Made by a program: the position numbers and the translations under genes. The notes under the pieces are model-generated. The model saw only the letters and a program-made list of their open reading frames with translations, ran no database searches and was not told the origin of the DNA. A stretch of 33,957 nt of DNA from Candidatus Poribacteria bacterium (GTDB lineage Bacteria > Poribacteria > WGA-4E > JAJDTR01), in assembly GCA_022827055.1 (NCBI GenBank), contig JAJDTR010000044.1:1-33957 (forward strand), in the 5' to 3' direction. This document shows, in pieces, positions 17,319 through 25,983 of this stretch (positions are counted from its first letter, which is position 1; every line of letters begins with the position of its first letter).

Positions 17319-18776
17319 ATGAAACACTCTATTCTAATTGCCGATGATGATGACAGCATCCGGTTTGTGCTAACCAAAGCGCTTGAGAAGGAAGGACATC
17401 TCGTACATGCTGCGCGGAATGGGAGCGAAACGCTTGCATGCCTTGATGTGGAAGCGATAGACGTAATCCTCCTCGACATCTTTATGCCGGATGCAAACGG
17501 ATTAGAGCTAATCGAAAACATCCAAGCGATTAATAACACAGCTTCGATTATTGTCATTACCGCCCATGGTACCACTCAAACGGCGATAGAGGCTGCCAAA
17601 CGCCGCGCTTACGATTACCTCACAAAACCGTTCGACATCAATTCGGTGGTGTCGATGGTGTCGCGCGCTGCAAATGCGGCGGACCAAGCAAATGCATCCG
17701 TGAAAGCCGGCAACAAGACAGAAAAGGAGGATGGTCGTCCAGGGCAGGACACTGAAGCGAAAGAAACGCGGCTGGTGGGTGAAAGTCCCGCTATGCACGC
17801 GGTCTACCTCGTTATCGGACGTGCCGCGGTTAGCGACGAAACTGTCCTCATTATGGGTGAGAGTGGAACAGGCAAGGAACTGGTCGCGCGGGCAATTCAC
17901 GAGAATAGCAGTAGGGCAGACAACGATTTTGTTGTTGTTGACTGCAGCGCGATTCCGCCGGCATTAATCGAAAGCGCCCTCTTCGGGCATGTCCGGGGTG
18001 CATACACCGGCGCTGAGGTGGCTCGCCAAGGCAAGTTTGAACAGGCTAACGGAGGTACGATTTTTCTTGATGAGATTGGGGAACTACCAATCGAAGTGCA
18101 GATGAAGTTGCTGCGGGTTCTACAAGAGCGAGAGGTTGAACCCGTTGGTTCCAATGAGACGCGCCAAGTCGATGTCCGCGTCGTTGCGGCTACGAATAGG
18201 CAACTGGAACAGTCTATCCAAGATAGCAGCTTTCGGAAAGATTTGTATTATCGACTTAATATTATCCCCATTTATCTGCCTCCTCTGCGCGAGCGAAAAA
18301 CAGATATCCCCGACCTGATAGATTTCTTCATTGCTCGGTTCGCGGAAGAATACTCGCAGCCCAAAGCGACGATTTCGTCCGAAGCGTTCAAGCGGCTTAT
18401 GACTTACGATTGGCCCGGAAATATCCGAGAACTTGAGAACATGCTTAAGCGGGCGTTGGTGTTGTGTTCGGGGCGCGTACTCTTACCAGAGCACTTCCCG
18501 AAGTTTGCGGAGGGAGCAAGTTATTCATCGGTTTTGGAAGGATCGACACTTGAGGGGCAACTGCGTATACTCCTGAAAGAGTGGGTAAGTCAAAATCTTG
18601 ACTCAGACCAATCCCAGGACGAACTCTATCCCAAAATACGCGCGATTTTTGAGAAGCCACTGTTCGAGATTGTGCTGGAGCAAACCGGCTGGAATCGAAG
18701 CAAAGCGGCAGATATTCTGGGAATAAACCGAAATACGCTGCACTCCAAAATGGATGAACACGGGATTAGACACTAA
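17319..18776 (+). CDS. NtrC-family sigma54-dependent response regulator
   Basis: A 485-residue activator. The receiver domain (1-120) has acidic pocket Asp10/Asp11, phosphoacceptor Asp53, Thr81 and Lys103. The AAA+ domain (about 150-385) has Walker A GESGTGKE (180-187), the sigma54-contacting GAYTGA loop (227-232), Walker B IFLDE (248-252), and RLNIIPIYLPPLRER with the WPGNIREL end. A Fis-type helix-turn-helix (ETGWNRSKAADILGINRNTLHSKM region) closes the protein. All key residues for ATP hydrolysis and sigma54 contact are present. It is the cognate partner of the kinase upstream. Targets are unknown; I did not find a clear -24/-12 promoter in the window. Confidence 0.95.
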   Translation: MKHSILIADDDDSIRFVLTKALEKEGHLVHAARNGSETLACLDVEAIDVILLDIFMPDANGLELIENIQAINNTASIIVITAHGTTQTAIEAAKRRAYDYLTKPFDINSVVSMVSRAANAADQANASVKAGNKTEKEDGRPGQDTEAKETRLVGESPAMHAVYLVIGRAAVSDETVLIMGESGTGKELVARAIHENSSRADNDFVVVDCSAIPPALIESALFGHVRGAYTGAEVARQGKFEQANGGTIFLDEIGELPIEVQMKLLRVLQEREVEPVGSNETRQVDVRVVAATNRQLEQSIQDSSFRKDLYYRLNIIPIYLPPLRERKTDIPDLIDFFIARFAEEYSQPKATISSEAFKRLMTYDWPGNIRELENMLKRALVLCSGRVLLPEHFPKFAEGASYSSVLEGSTLEGQLRILLKEWVSQNLDSDQSQDELYPKIRAIFEKPLFEIVLEQTGWNRSKAADILGINRNTLHSKMDEHGIRH

Positions 18777-18803
18777 ACCTCGTCGTATCGCCCGCGTTGC
18801 CGC

Positions 18804-18832
18804 TTGACATTGTTGCCGCAACTTTATATGAT
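18804..18832 (+). promoter_or_regulatory. Strong sigma70-type promoter before the BMC-P genes
   Basis: A consensus -35 TTGACA (18804-18809) and -10 TATGAT (18827-18832) are separated by exactly 17 bases. Initiation near 18839 leaves a leader of about 27 bases before the ATG. The shell-protein genes therefore need not depend on the upstream two-component operon. Confidence 0.75.
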
Positions 18833-18865
18833 TTCAAGTGCTATCCAATTGGACACTGGACACCT

Positions 18866-19162
18866 ATGGACATCGGAAAAGTCATCGGCACAGTGGTGGC
18901 AACCCGGAAGGACGATAACCTGAGTGGGACTCGGCTCTTGGTTGTTCAGCCCCTTGACGACAAGGGTGAGTCCACAGGGAAACCGCTCGTCGCGACAGAT
19001 ACTCATTGCCAAGCGGGTCGTGGAGACATTATCTATATGGTTACGGGCGGAGACGCGGTCGGTGTGTTAGCTGGTCGTAAGATGCCTGTCGACGCCGCTA
19101 TTGTCGGAATTGTCGATTCGGTCAGCCGCGAAGAGGGAATGCCCGGTAGGGAGGAGGCGTAG
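18866..19162 (+). CDS. EutN/CcmL-type microcompartment vertex protein (BMC-P), copy 1
   Basis: A 98-residue protein of the pentameric vertex family that caps icosahedral bacterial microcompartments. MDIGKVIGTVVATRKDDNLSGTRLLVVQPLD is the typical first strand-loop-strand; GRGDIIYMVTGGDA and AAIVGIVDSV are the later signatures. ATG 18866 is chosen because family members begin at this methionine; the frame extends 69 bases further upstream. A second, diverged copy follows two bases after the stop. No BMC-H hexamer or cargo enzyme lies in the window. Confidence 0.92.
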   Translation: MDIGKVIGTVVATRKDDNLSGTRLLVVQPLDDKGESTGKPLVATDTHCQAGRGDIIYMVTGGDAVGVLAGRKMPVDAAIVGIVDSVSREEGMPGREEA

Positions 19163-19164
19163 AC

Positions 19165-19488
19165 TTGTACATTGCCAAGGTTGTCGGGAAAGTGGTGTCA
19201 GTTATTAAACATTCCGCATATGAGAATCGAACGCTGTTGTTAGTGCAGCCGCTGAGCCTAACGTCTCAGCTTGTTAGAAAGTCCACTATTGCTGTCGATT
19301 ATGTCGGGGCGGGGGAAGGCGATGTCGTGCTTGTCGGCGCTGGACCCGGGACAGCCGAAGAGGTATTCGGAATCGAGAACGCGCCGATACGGGAATTGGT
19401 GATGGGAATTATCGATCGATTCGATGTGTCAGCCGATGTTGAAGCAAATGCATACAACACGGCTGAGAATCACCCTGTTTCCAACTAG
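19165..19488 (+). CDS. EutN/CcmL-type microcompartment vertex protein (BMC-P), copy 2
   Basis: A 107-residue vertex protein with MYIAKVVGKVVSVIKHSAYENRTLLLVQPLS, GAGEGDVVLVGAGPG and RELVMGIIDRFDV. The TTG start follows the previous stop by two bases and has GGAGG about 9 bases upstream. It differs strongly from copy 1 and carries a C-terminal extension (about 17 residues) beyond the fold. Two distinct BMC-P proteins are usual in planctomycete/verrucomicrobial-type loci that contain several vertex paralogues, but those sit beside hexamer genes, absent here. Confidence 0.92.
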   Translation: MYIAKVVGKVVSVIKHSAYENRTLLLVQPLSLTSQLVRKSTIAVDYVGAGEGDVVLVGAGPGTAEEVFGIENAPIRELVMGIIDRFDVSADVEANAYNTAENHPVSN

Positions 19489-19524
19489 CAACACTTGCGT
19501 TTCAATTCATTAAGGGTTTATATT

Positions 19525-20310
19525 TTGTTTATTCCATTGGGTAGTTTTCGCTCGGACGATCAATCCGTGAAGCCGCGGGTTGTTCAATGTCTTATCTTCG
19601 TTAATCTCTCTGTTTGCGTGTACCAACTTTGTTTATACTATGACGATGTTTCCTTCATGATGAGGCACGGCGCGGTGCCTCGGGATATCGTCACCGTTAT
19701 TGACGCGGTACCGTTCTTTCCGGTTATACTTCCCAATCTTCTTCATCCAAGTCTGATTACTTCGCTTTTTCTCCATGACGCCAGAGTCATGGAGGGCGGG
19801 TTGATTCACATCATCGGAAACATGCTGTATCTGTCAGCCTTCGGTCCAAACTTGGAGGCACGGATTGGACATTTCAGGTTTTTTATACTATACCTGTTTT
19901 CGGGTATCGCTGCGACACTTCTGTACGTCATGGTGCATTACGATTCCACCATACCGCTTATTGGAGCAAGTGGTGCCGTTGCCGGTGTGATGGGAGCACA
20001 CTTTGTTGCCTGTCGAAGATCGCGTATTCGATGCCTCTGTCTGATTTTCATCCGCTCGCTGCCCGCCAGTGTTGTGCTCTTACCTTGGATAATCATTCAA
20101 GTCGTGAACATTTCTCTTTCCTACCACGGTTCGCCCGTGGCATGGTTAGCGCACATAGGCGGATTTGGAATGGGAATCTTCTGTATTAAGAAGCTCATGC
20201 GATTCCCTCTTCAAGCAAAGACCAAGGGCAATCAACACACGATAACTCAGCAAAGATCCGATTGGGCGACTCAAACATCGCTTTTGTCCCCTGTAAGGAG
20301 AAGAAAATGA
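19525..20310 (+). CDS. Rhomboid-family intramembrane serine protease
   Basis: A six-helix membrane protease of 261 residues that cuts within transmembrane segments. Catalytic Ser149 lies in GASGAVAG and catalytic His210 in WLAHIGGFGMG. The HIIGNMLYL motif (His95, Asn99) of helix 2 is present. TTG at 19525 is preferred because AAGGG lies nine bases upstream and the product begins MFIPLG, like relatives; a TTG at 19495 would add ten residues. It follows the BMC-P pair by 36 bases and overlaps the next gene's start, suggesting one transcript. Substrates are unknown. Confidence 0.92.
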   Translation: MFIPLGSFRSDDQSVKPRVVQCLIFVNLSVCVYQLCLYYDDVSFMMRHGAVPRDIVTVIDAVPFFPVILPNLLHPSLITSLFLHDARVMEGGLIHIIGNMLYLSAFGPNLEARIGHFRFFILYLFSGIAATLLYVMVHYDSTIPLIGASGAVAGVMGAHFVACRRSRIRCLCLIFIRSLPASVVLLPWIIIQVVNISLSYHGSPVAWLAHIGGFGMGIFCIKKLMRFPLQAKTKGNQHTITQQRSDWATQTSLLSPVRRRK

Positions 20311-20909
20311 TGCCGAGAAAATCTGAATTGTGCTGCCTATTCCTAGCGTGTATGACCCTTTCCGGCTGCATGTGGTCATCGGTGCTTTCCACAGAATGGA
20401 GCGAAAATATTGCGCTTACCTCGGTTGGCACTCAGGCAACCCATCCAGCGCTAAATGATGGCAAACGAGATACGATTGCCACCGCTAGGTTGCGGAACAA
20501 GGAACGTGTGTTTGCGATTAAGTTTGATTCGATCAAACCGGTACGAAGAATTATCATCCACAATCACAACCTGTTTCGATTTGATGTGGATTATCGTGAC
20601 ACGAAAGCCCGAGAAACAACTTGGAAGAATGCATATTCCGTGCGACAACGGCGTGGAGTAGGCGACCAGCGCGCCCAGCCCAAATTCGTAATTGATCGAC
20701 TTAATTTTGAGACCGACATTATCCGCATTAAGGTCACTCGGACAGTTGATGACAGGGTGATTTCAAAACCTATCGCTGATCCTGATGACATGATTGTAGA
20801 TCACATTCGACGGACTATCGGCGGACGTTATATTGAATACTTCCGGGTCATTGCGCCATCGATAGCGGAAGTGAATGAGATTGAAGTGTATCATCTGGCT
20901 GCCAAATAA
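20307..20909 (+). CDS. Small lipoprotein, possible discoidin-like fold
   Basis: A 200-residue exported protein. An N-terminal hydrophobic segment ends in LSGC (Cys21), a lipobox. The body resembles a galactose-binding (F5/8 type C) domain: an N-terminal ENIAL..VGTQATHPALNDGKRDT stretch, then VFAIKFDSIKPVRRIIIHNHN and a C-terminal EVNEIEVYHL. This is by eye and weak. AAGGAG lies six bases before the ATG; the start overlaps the rhomboid stop. A role in surface binding is a guess. Confidence 0.7.
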   Translation: MMPRKSELCCLFLACMTLSGCMWSSVLSTEWSENIALTSVGTQATHPALNDGKRDTIATARLRNKERVFAIKFDSIKPVRRIIIHNHNLFRFDVDYRDTKARETTWKNAYSVRQRRGVGDQRAQPKFVIDRLNFETDIIRIKVTRTVDDRVISKPIADPDDMIVDHIRRTIGGRYIEYFRVIAPSIAEVNEIEVYHLAAK

Positions 20910-20973
20910 ACGGTAGCTACCCACCACCTGCCCTCCACAAAGTTGTCGGAACACTCTAAAGGGAATATCTCCA

Positions 20974-23469
20974 GTGAAAGACTATCAACCGATTGACCTG
21001 TCTGAATGGTGCAACGCAGGATTGGAAATCTTCAACAATCGCTCGGATGTGCCAATTGGTGAGCAGGAATTCCGAGGGTTGCCATTTTTGGTCGGCTCGG
21101 CGGAAGCGGATGCCAATAGATGTTTCATCCTGTTTGATGGCGGGAAAGAGCGCTCGGTTATTCCGATAAACCAGCCTGCACGCCATGTGATTGTAGCTCA
21201 CTGTTTGCTCGAATCCAGACTGGAGGAGGGTGGCCTGGTCGGGAAACACATCGCAGATTATATTTTTCGCCTGTCAACGGGAGATGAGGGTGATGAGAGT
21301 TTTCGCGTTCCCATTCGGGAGAGGTTCGAGATTGCTTTAGCTGGTGACAACCGACCATTTGGGGCGGTGTCGCACGTTCAAGATTGGATGATGCCGCGCT
21401 ATGAAGGCCCTTGGGGCGAAGCCGGTGCCCACCAGCAAGAGGCAAGGCGTGGTAGATCGCGCGCCTATCATTTGTGGGCATGGAAGAACCCGAATCCGGA
21501 GCGCTTGGTCGAGGCACTGGAAATCGTGCCTAGTGACTCACCCTTTATGGTAGCTGCTATTACGCTCGGCAATGCAGACGAGCATCCATTTGTCCGTCAA
21601 GGGAAACGCGAGACACGAATCATTTTGACACAGCCCAAGGATGCGGAGAAGCCGTTTGACCTTGACGTGGAGGTAGACCGTGGCTTGGCGAGATATACTC
21701 ACCCACTGCCGAAAGCCTCAACGGATGCTTTCATTAACGACAGTTTCCGAGGATGGGGTGAGCCACCCAATTCAAAATCTAGTCCAGCCTATACTGAAAT
21801 ATCGGCACTTCCGTCGGCAACAGTTACAGTCAAACAAGGGACTGAGGAACTGGGTGCCGTGAGATGGGGCGACGTGGAACAAAAAGGTGTCGTCGAAACA
21901 CCGAGAGTACGGGTAGAACTATCGGACCGTGGACGCAATTGGGTTCATGTTACCGTGATTGATGATGATACTGACAAACCGGTTCCGTGCCGCGTGCACT
22001 TTCGATCGCCCGAGGGCATACCTTATCAGCCGCACGGTCATCACAATCAAGTGAATTCCAACCTCGGCAATTGGCATATGGATGTGGGCGGCGATTTAAC
22101 CCTGGGACAGGTCACATACGCCTATATCGACGGTACCTGCCAAGGCTGGCTGCCGCGCGGTGAGGTCATCGTGGATGTCGCGCGAGGATTTGAGTATGAA
22201 CCGTTGCGGACGCACGTTAACATTCAGCCGGGACAACGGGAACTCACTTTACGTCTCAAACGCTGGATTAACATGAACGAACGGCGTTGGTTCAGTGGTG
22301 ATTCGCACGTGCATTTCCTCTCCGCGCAGGGAAGTCATACCGAGTCACAGGGGGAAGATCTCAATGTCGTGAACCTTCTCCAATCGCAGTGGGGCAGCTT
22401 GTTTTCCAACAAGGAGGAGTTTACAGGTAGGCCTAGCGTCCTCCAAGATGGGAACAACATTGTCTACATTACGCAGGAAAATCGGCAACATGTCTTGGGA
22501 CATCTTATTTTGTGGGGATTGAAAAAGCCCGTGATGCCGTGGTGCAGCGGCGGATCGGGTGAAGCCGAAGCAGGTGGAACGCTTGAAGTCACCATGAGTG
22601 ATTGGGCGGACCAGTGCCATGCGCAGGGCGGTACGGTCGTCATTCCTCACTTTCCCAATCCGAACGGGGAGCCTGCCGCGCTCGTTGCCACCGGTCGTGC
22701 AGACGCCGTCGAAATGTTGGAACACGCACCGTTTAACCACTTGGAATACTACCGCTATCTCAACTGCGGCTACCGCCTTCCACTGGTAGGCGGCACCGAC
22801 AAGATGACCAGCGACGTGCCTGTCGGGATTTATCGCACGTACGCCCATATTCCCGAATCCGAGGAATTTAACTACGACAACTGGTGCAAGAATGTGTCGC
22901 GCGGGCGCACATTTCTGAGCGGCGGTCCCATCATCCATCTCTCGGTCGATGGGCATTCCGTCGGTGATACACTACAACTGTCTGGTGAAGGAACAGTGGA
23001 GGTCGAGGCGTGGGCGAAAAGCATCTTTCCCATCCACACGCTCGAAATTGTTCAAGGCGGTCAGGTAGTGGCATCGACGGAGGACGAGAATGGAACGCGC
23101 CGGCTGACGTTGAGGGCGCAAGTAAGAGTGGAAGGGCATACCTGGCTTGCAGCAAGATGCGGCGGACCAAATTACACCAGTATTCCCCACCATGATGGGT
23201 GGCGGCGCGGCATGTTCGCACACACCTCCCCCATTTATGTTGCCTGCGGCGGCGATTGGTGGATGTTTGACGAAACCGCAGCGCGATACATGCTAACGCT
23301 CATTGACGGGTGTCTGACATATATCCGAAATACTGCACCCTTATACAAGGAGGGCACGATTACGCACCACCATGGAGAGGAGGACCATGCCGCCTACCTC
23401 GAACGTCCCTTCCTCGAAGCGCGTGAGGCGCTTCATAGGCGAATGCATCAGTTTGGAATACCCCATTAG
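20974..23469 (+). CDS. CehA/McbA-family metallohydrolase (PHP-type domain)
   Basis: A large 831-residue protein. The region around residues 435-700 carries the PHP-like metal-site start FSGDSHVHF, later VIPHFP, LEHAPF and the GGTDKMTS loop, then a C-terminal beta domain with GRTFLSGGPII. This layout matches the CehA/McbA family, named for a carbaryl hydrolase; substrates in marine bacteria are mostly unknown. The first 400 residues form beta-rich modules. No signal peptide is evident. Translation starts at GTG with AAAGGGA nine bases upstream. Most of the family's metal ligands can be picked out only by alignment. Confidence 0.85.
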   Translation: MKDYQPIDLSEWCNAGLEIFNNRSDVPIGEQEFRGLPFLVGSAEADANRCFILFDGGKERSVIPINQPARHVIVAHCLLESRLEEGGLVGKHIADYIFRLSTGDEGDESFRVPIRERFEIALAGDNRPFGAVSHVQDWMMPRYEGPWGEAGAHQQEARRGRSRAYHLWAWKNPNPERLVEALEIVPSDSPFMVAAITLGNADEHPFVRQGKRETRIILTQPKDAEKPFDLDVEVDRGLARYTHPLPKASTDAFINDSFRGWGEPPNSKSSPAYTEISALPSATVTVKQGTEELGAVRWGDVEQKGVVETPRVRVELSDRGRNWVHVTVIDDDTDKPVPCRVHFRSPEGIPYQPHGHHNQVNSNLGNWHMDVGGDLTLGQVTYAYIDGTCQGWLPRGEVIVDVARGFEYEPLRTHVNIQPGQRELTLRLKRWINMNERRWFSGDSHVHFLSAQGSHTESQGEDLNVVNLLQSQWGSLFSNKEEFTGRPSVLQDGNNIVYITQENRQHVLGHLILWGLKKPVMPWCSGGSGEAEAGGTLEVTMSDWADQCHAQGGTVVIPHFPNPNGEPAALVATGRADAVEMLEHAPFNHLEYYRYLNCGYRLPLVGGTDKMTSDVPVGIYRTYAHIPESEEFNYDNWCKNVSRGRTFLSGGPIIHLSVDGHSVGDTLQLSGEGTVEVEAWAKSIFPIHTLEIVQGGQVVASTEDENGTRRLTLRAQVRVEGHTWLAARCGGPNYTSIPHHDGWRRGMFAHTSPIYVACGGDWWMFDETAARYMLTLIDGCLTYIRNTAPLYKEGTITHHHGEEDHAAYLERPFLEAREALHRRMHQFGIPH

Positions 23470-23780
23470 ATAGATACCTCGGCTCGTGAATGGCTAGGTT
23501 CGCACCTGCCGTTAACTTGCCATCAATGGTCACGTGTAATCATCTTGCAGAGATCACGATAAACGCGTTGGATACAGCATGGCGGCGCTCCACCATGCAA
23601 TCTGAGAATGCCTGCCCAAGAGATCGCCATCTTGGCTGCGATTCTGACGTCAATGGGGTATATTGAACGTTGAACCACCATTTTGCTGCCTCCCCCTTCT
23701 TATGATTTTTTTACTCCCGAGGGAAAGACGAAAACGTGTTTAGGAAGAACATTTCGAAACAACAGCAGCTTGGTTTTTCG
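23470..23780. other. Intergenic stretch after the metallohydrolase gene
   Basis: No coding frame is supported. One imperfect palindrome is visible (23578-23598; GCATGG pairing with CCATGC across a CGCT loop). No clear terminator. Confidence 0.45.
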
Positions 23781-23811
23781 TTGTACATGAATCAGAAAGA
23801 TATGATATACT
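23781..23811 (+). promoter_or_regulatory. Extended -10 promoter of the toxin-antitoxin locus
   Basis: TGATATACT (23803-23811) is an extended -10 element, with a weak -35 TTGTAC (23781-23786) at 19 bases. Initiation near 23818 leaves a very short leader before the antitoxin ATG at 23834. Confidence 0.55.
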
Positions 23812-23833
23812 GGACAACCCCTAGAAGGCTGCG

Positions 23834-24031
23834 ATGAAAAACAAAAAGAATGAAAACCGCTTACTAGAAGAAGCGCCATCTGTATCATATGGCTCGGACT
23901 CGGCGGAGATTGCCCCTGAGGAACTTGAGCTACTGAATGACAAGGATTTCATGGAGAGTCTTGATAGGTCTGAACAGGAAATTAAGAATGGCAAGACAAC
24001 GAAGTGGAAAGACTTTAAGTGGAAATTATGA
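23834..24031 (+). CDS. Antitoxin of a RelE/ParE-type toxin-antitoxin locus
   Basis: A 65-residue acidic protein with no recognisable DNA-binding motif. Its C-terminal half, ending in KTTKWKDFKWKL, fits the short helix-plus-strand antitoxin tail that wraps a RelE-type toxin. It directly precedes the broken toxin gene and shares its promoter. The frame itself is intact. Identification depends largely on the neighbour. Confidence 0.65.
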   Translation: MKNKKNENRLLEEAPSVSYGSDSAEIAPEELELLNDKDFMESLDRSEQEIKNGKTTKWKDFKWKL

Positions 24032-24286
24032 CATAAACTCTCAAGCGATTTTAAGAAAGGAGCCAGAAAATTAACTAAGGGGAATAGCGAACTAATTGAT
24101 GATATTGAAAAAGCAATAGGTAAAATCTCTGAAAACCCACTGATTGGAGAACCATTAAAAACGCCTCAGTTTCGTGGGCTCTGAAAATATCGAGTAGGTA
24201 AATATAGGCTGATTTATAGTATGGATTTTAAGAATAAAACTTGCTATTTGAGATACATCAAACGCAGAGATAAAGCATGTAAATAG
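24028..24286 (+). pseudogene. RelE-family toxin, inactivated
   Basis: A RelE/YoeB-like mRNA interferase reads from 24032 as KLSSDFKKGARKLTKGN, DIEKAIGKISENPLIGEPLKTPQFRGL, then TGA (24182-24184), then KYRVGKYRLIYSMDFKNKTCYLRYIKRRDKACK. Relatives have Arg or Lys at the TGA. The ATG at 24028 overlaps the antitoxin stop, but its frame ends after ACA; restoring it needs a one- or two-base indel. With two lesions the toxin is very probably dead. A selenocysteine explanation is unlikely here, since the position is not a redox Cys. Confidence 0.8.
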
Positions 24287-24289
24287 ATT

Positions 24290-24319
24290 GGCGGAGCGAT
24301 TTACTGGCTTCGCCTTTTT
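24290..24319 (+). terminator. Intrinsic terminator after the toxin remnant
   Basis: GGCGGAGC (24290-24297) pairs with GCTTCGCC (24307-24314), with one G-T wobble, and is followed by TTTTT, then a further T-run. It ends the toxin-antitoxin transcript. Confidence 0.7.
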
Positions 24320-24760
24320 CGTTTTGAAGAATATTTTCGATTGTAGTAGGTAAAACTCACCTTAGTGGTCTATTCGCTAAGAATTTAATGCTTACGAGAC
24401 TGGCAGAAGAAACTGTTCTACCACGCCGGTAGGATCAACTGAGCGAATAGCGAAGGATCAAGCGAATGGATAATGAGCGCGATAGATATCCCATAGAGAT
24501 CCCTTTCTAACCGCACCGGCACCCACACTAACCATATTCTTTTGGAAAATAAACCACTTAGTGTTTTCGAAACAAAATCTCGAATTATTCCGTATGCTCT
24601 GCTTATTTCTAAACAACACGCATGAATCCTCCCTGAGTAAATCTTCCACAGCCTCCGGGGCGGAGAAAGGTTCGAGGGAGGGGTAGTCTGAACGTTGGAA
24701 TTCCGCTTGTTAAGTGTATGACATCTTCCACACCGAAATAAAACGATAGGGAGTGAATCA
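24320..24760. other. Intergenic stretch before the dioxygenase gene
   Basis: I see no convincing gene or repeat. AGGGAG near its end may be the ribosome-binding site of the dioxygenase gene that follows. Confidence 0.45.
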
Positions 24761-25576
24761 ATCTTAACCGATCACGACATTTTCTTCTTTGACTTGCGCG
24801 GTTATCTATTTCTGGAAGGGGCGCTTTCAGCTCAAGAGGTAGCCGACATGAACGCCATTCTGGACTCGGCGCCGCCGTTAACCCCCGGAGAGTGGTGGGG
24901 CAACGTACATGCGCATTCCTACCGGGATAACGATGGGCTGAACCTACAGCAGATTTATGAAGCCGGCGAGCCGTTTGAACGCCTGATTGACCATCCGGCG
25001 TGGATTGAAAAGGTCAAATGTTTCATCGGGGGCGAAGGCACGTTCGATTGGAATCACGGACCGCTATTCATCGACGAAAACTTCGCCAATTTGAGAGCGC
25101 CGGGCGAGGCGATCGGAATGCACTCCGGTGGCCACATTGGTCTCATACGAAATCAGTTTCGCGTCTTGAACGGAAAATTTCATTGCGGGCAGGTTAATGT
25201 TCTCATGGCGCTATCGGATATCGGTTCCGGTGATGGCGGTACGCTTCTCATACCGGGATCGCATAAATCCTACTTCGCTCATCCTGAAATAGAAACCTAC
25301 CAAATGCGGGGAGAGCGAGCCGGAGAGATTCCGGAGGGAGCGGTGGAGATTCATATGAACGCCGGTGACGTGCTGCTCTTTGTTGACTCAATCTGCCATG
25401 GATCTTTGAAGCGCAGCAACCCCGGTTATCGCCGCACCGTGGTGTACCGGTATGGTCCCTCATGGGGTAATTTCCGTCACAATTATGAAGTTTCGGGTGA
25501 ACTATGGGAGCGCCTGACGCCGACACAGCGGCAGATAGTCAAACCGCGATCCAACTGGCCTCCGGAGACGGCTTAA
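24761..25576 (+). CDS. Phytanoyl-CoA dioxygenase (PhyH)-like protein
   Basis: An Fe(II)/2-oxoglutarate dioxygenase-type protein of about 270 residues, one of a family greatly expanded in Poribacteria. RGYLFLEGALSAQEVADMNAIL is the family start, GDGGTLLIPGSHKS and GDVLLFVDSICHGSLKRSN (second iron-ligand His) and the Arg of YRRTVVY are typical. The first ligand motif is MHSGGH rather than a clear H-x-D. The frame LTDHDIFFFD upstream of the TTG at 24794 reads like genuine coding and has AGGGAG before it, but the first codon there would be ATC at 24761. No ATG, GTG or TTG fits. The certain part begins at 24794. Substrate unknown. Confidence 0.82.
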   Translation: MLTDHDIFFFDLRGYLFLEGALSAQEVADMNAILDSAPPLTPGEWWGNVHAHSYRDNDGLNLQQIYEAGEPFERLIDHPAWIEKVKCFIGGEGTFDWNHGPLFIDENFANLRAPGEAIGMHSGGHIGLIRNQFRVLNGKFHCGQVNVLMALSDIGSGDGGTLLIPGSHKSYFAHPEIETYQMRGERAGEIPEGAVEIHMNAGDVLLFVDSICHGSLKRSNPGYRRTVVYRYGPSWGNFRHNYEVSGELWERLTPTQRQIVKPRSNWPPETA

Positions 25577-25830
25577 TAATTGTGCTTTTATCCATTCCGT
25601 GGCGACCCGCGATGATGGTGCCTTCACCGGCTGCCAAGCCTTGGGTTAGCATAACGTAGACAGTGAACTCAGTGCGGGAGCCAGTGGGTTTACCGTAGGG
25701 GATTAGCTCCGATTGGTTCAAAACAGCACGCTGAATCCCCTAATCGTGGTATGTTTTTTCGTGAGGAAACCCGCGTGGGTAATGGGGTTGAAGAATTTTA
25801 GGTGCACGTTTATGGGCAAACAGAGAGTTT
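25577..25830. other. Intergenic stretch with a possible gene remnant on the - strand
   Basis: A - strand frame (about 25721 to 25580) reads protein-like (PYGKPTGSRTEFTVYV and GEGTIIAGRHGMDKS), with no good start, and runs into the dioxygenase gene. It may be a fragment of a lost gene; I do not recognise it. Confidence 0.3.
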
Positions 25831-25835
25831 TTTTC

Positions 25836-25864
25836 TTGACAGATATTTGCGTTCATAATACACT
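25836..25864 (+). promoter_or_regulatory. Sigma70-type promoter of the first secreted paralogue
   Basis: Perfect -35 TTGACA (25836-25841) and TACACT (25859-25864) at 17 bases spacing. The predicted leader of about 115 bases ends in GGAGG ten bases before the ATG, consistent with a well-expressed exported protein. Confidence 0.65.
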
Positions 25865-25983
25865 GTGCCAACAGTTAACTACGAAACTGTCAAACGAGTA
25901 GAGCAGATTCACTGCAATACTCAACTCAACTACGCTTTCCAGATTTTCTGAGAAAGCTCTAAAGATACTGGAGGAAAACAGTA

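Noticed and set aside
24182..24184. Selenocysteine in the RelE-type toxin
   Set aside because: The column normally holds a basic residue, not a redox Cys, and the gene has a second lesion at its start.
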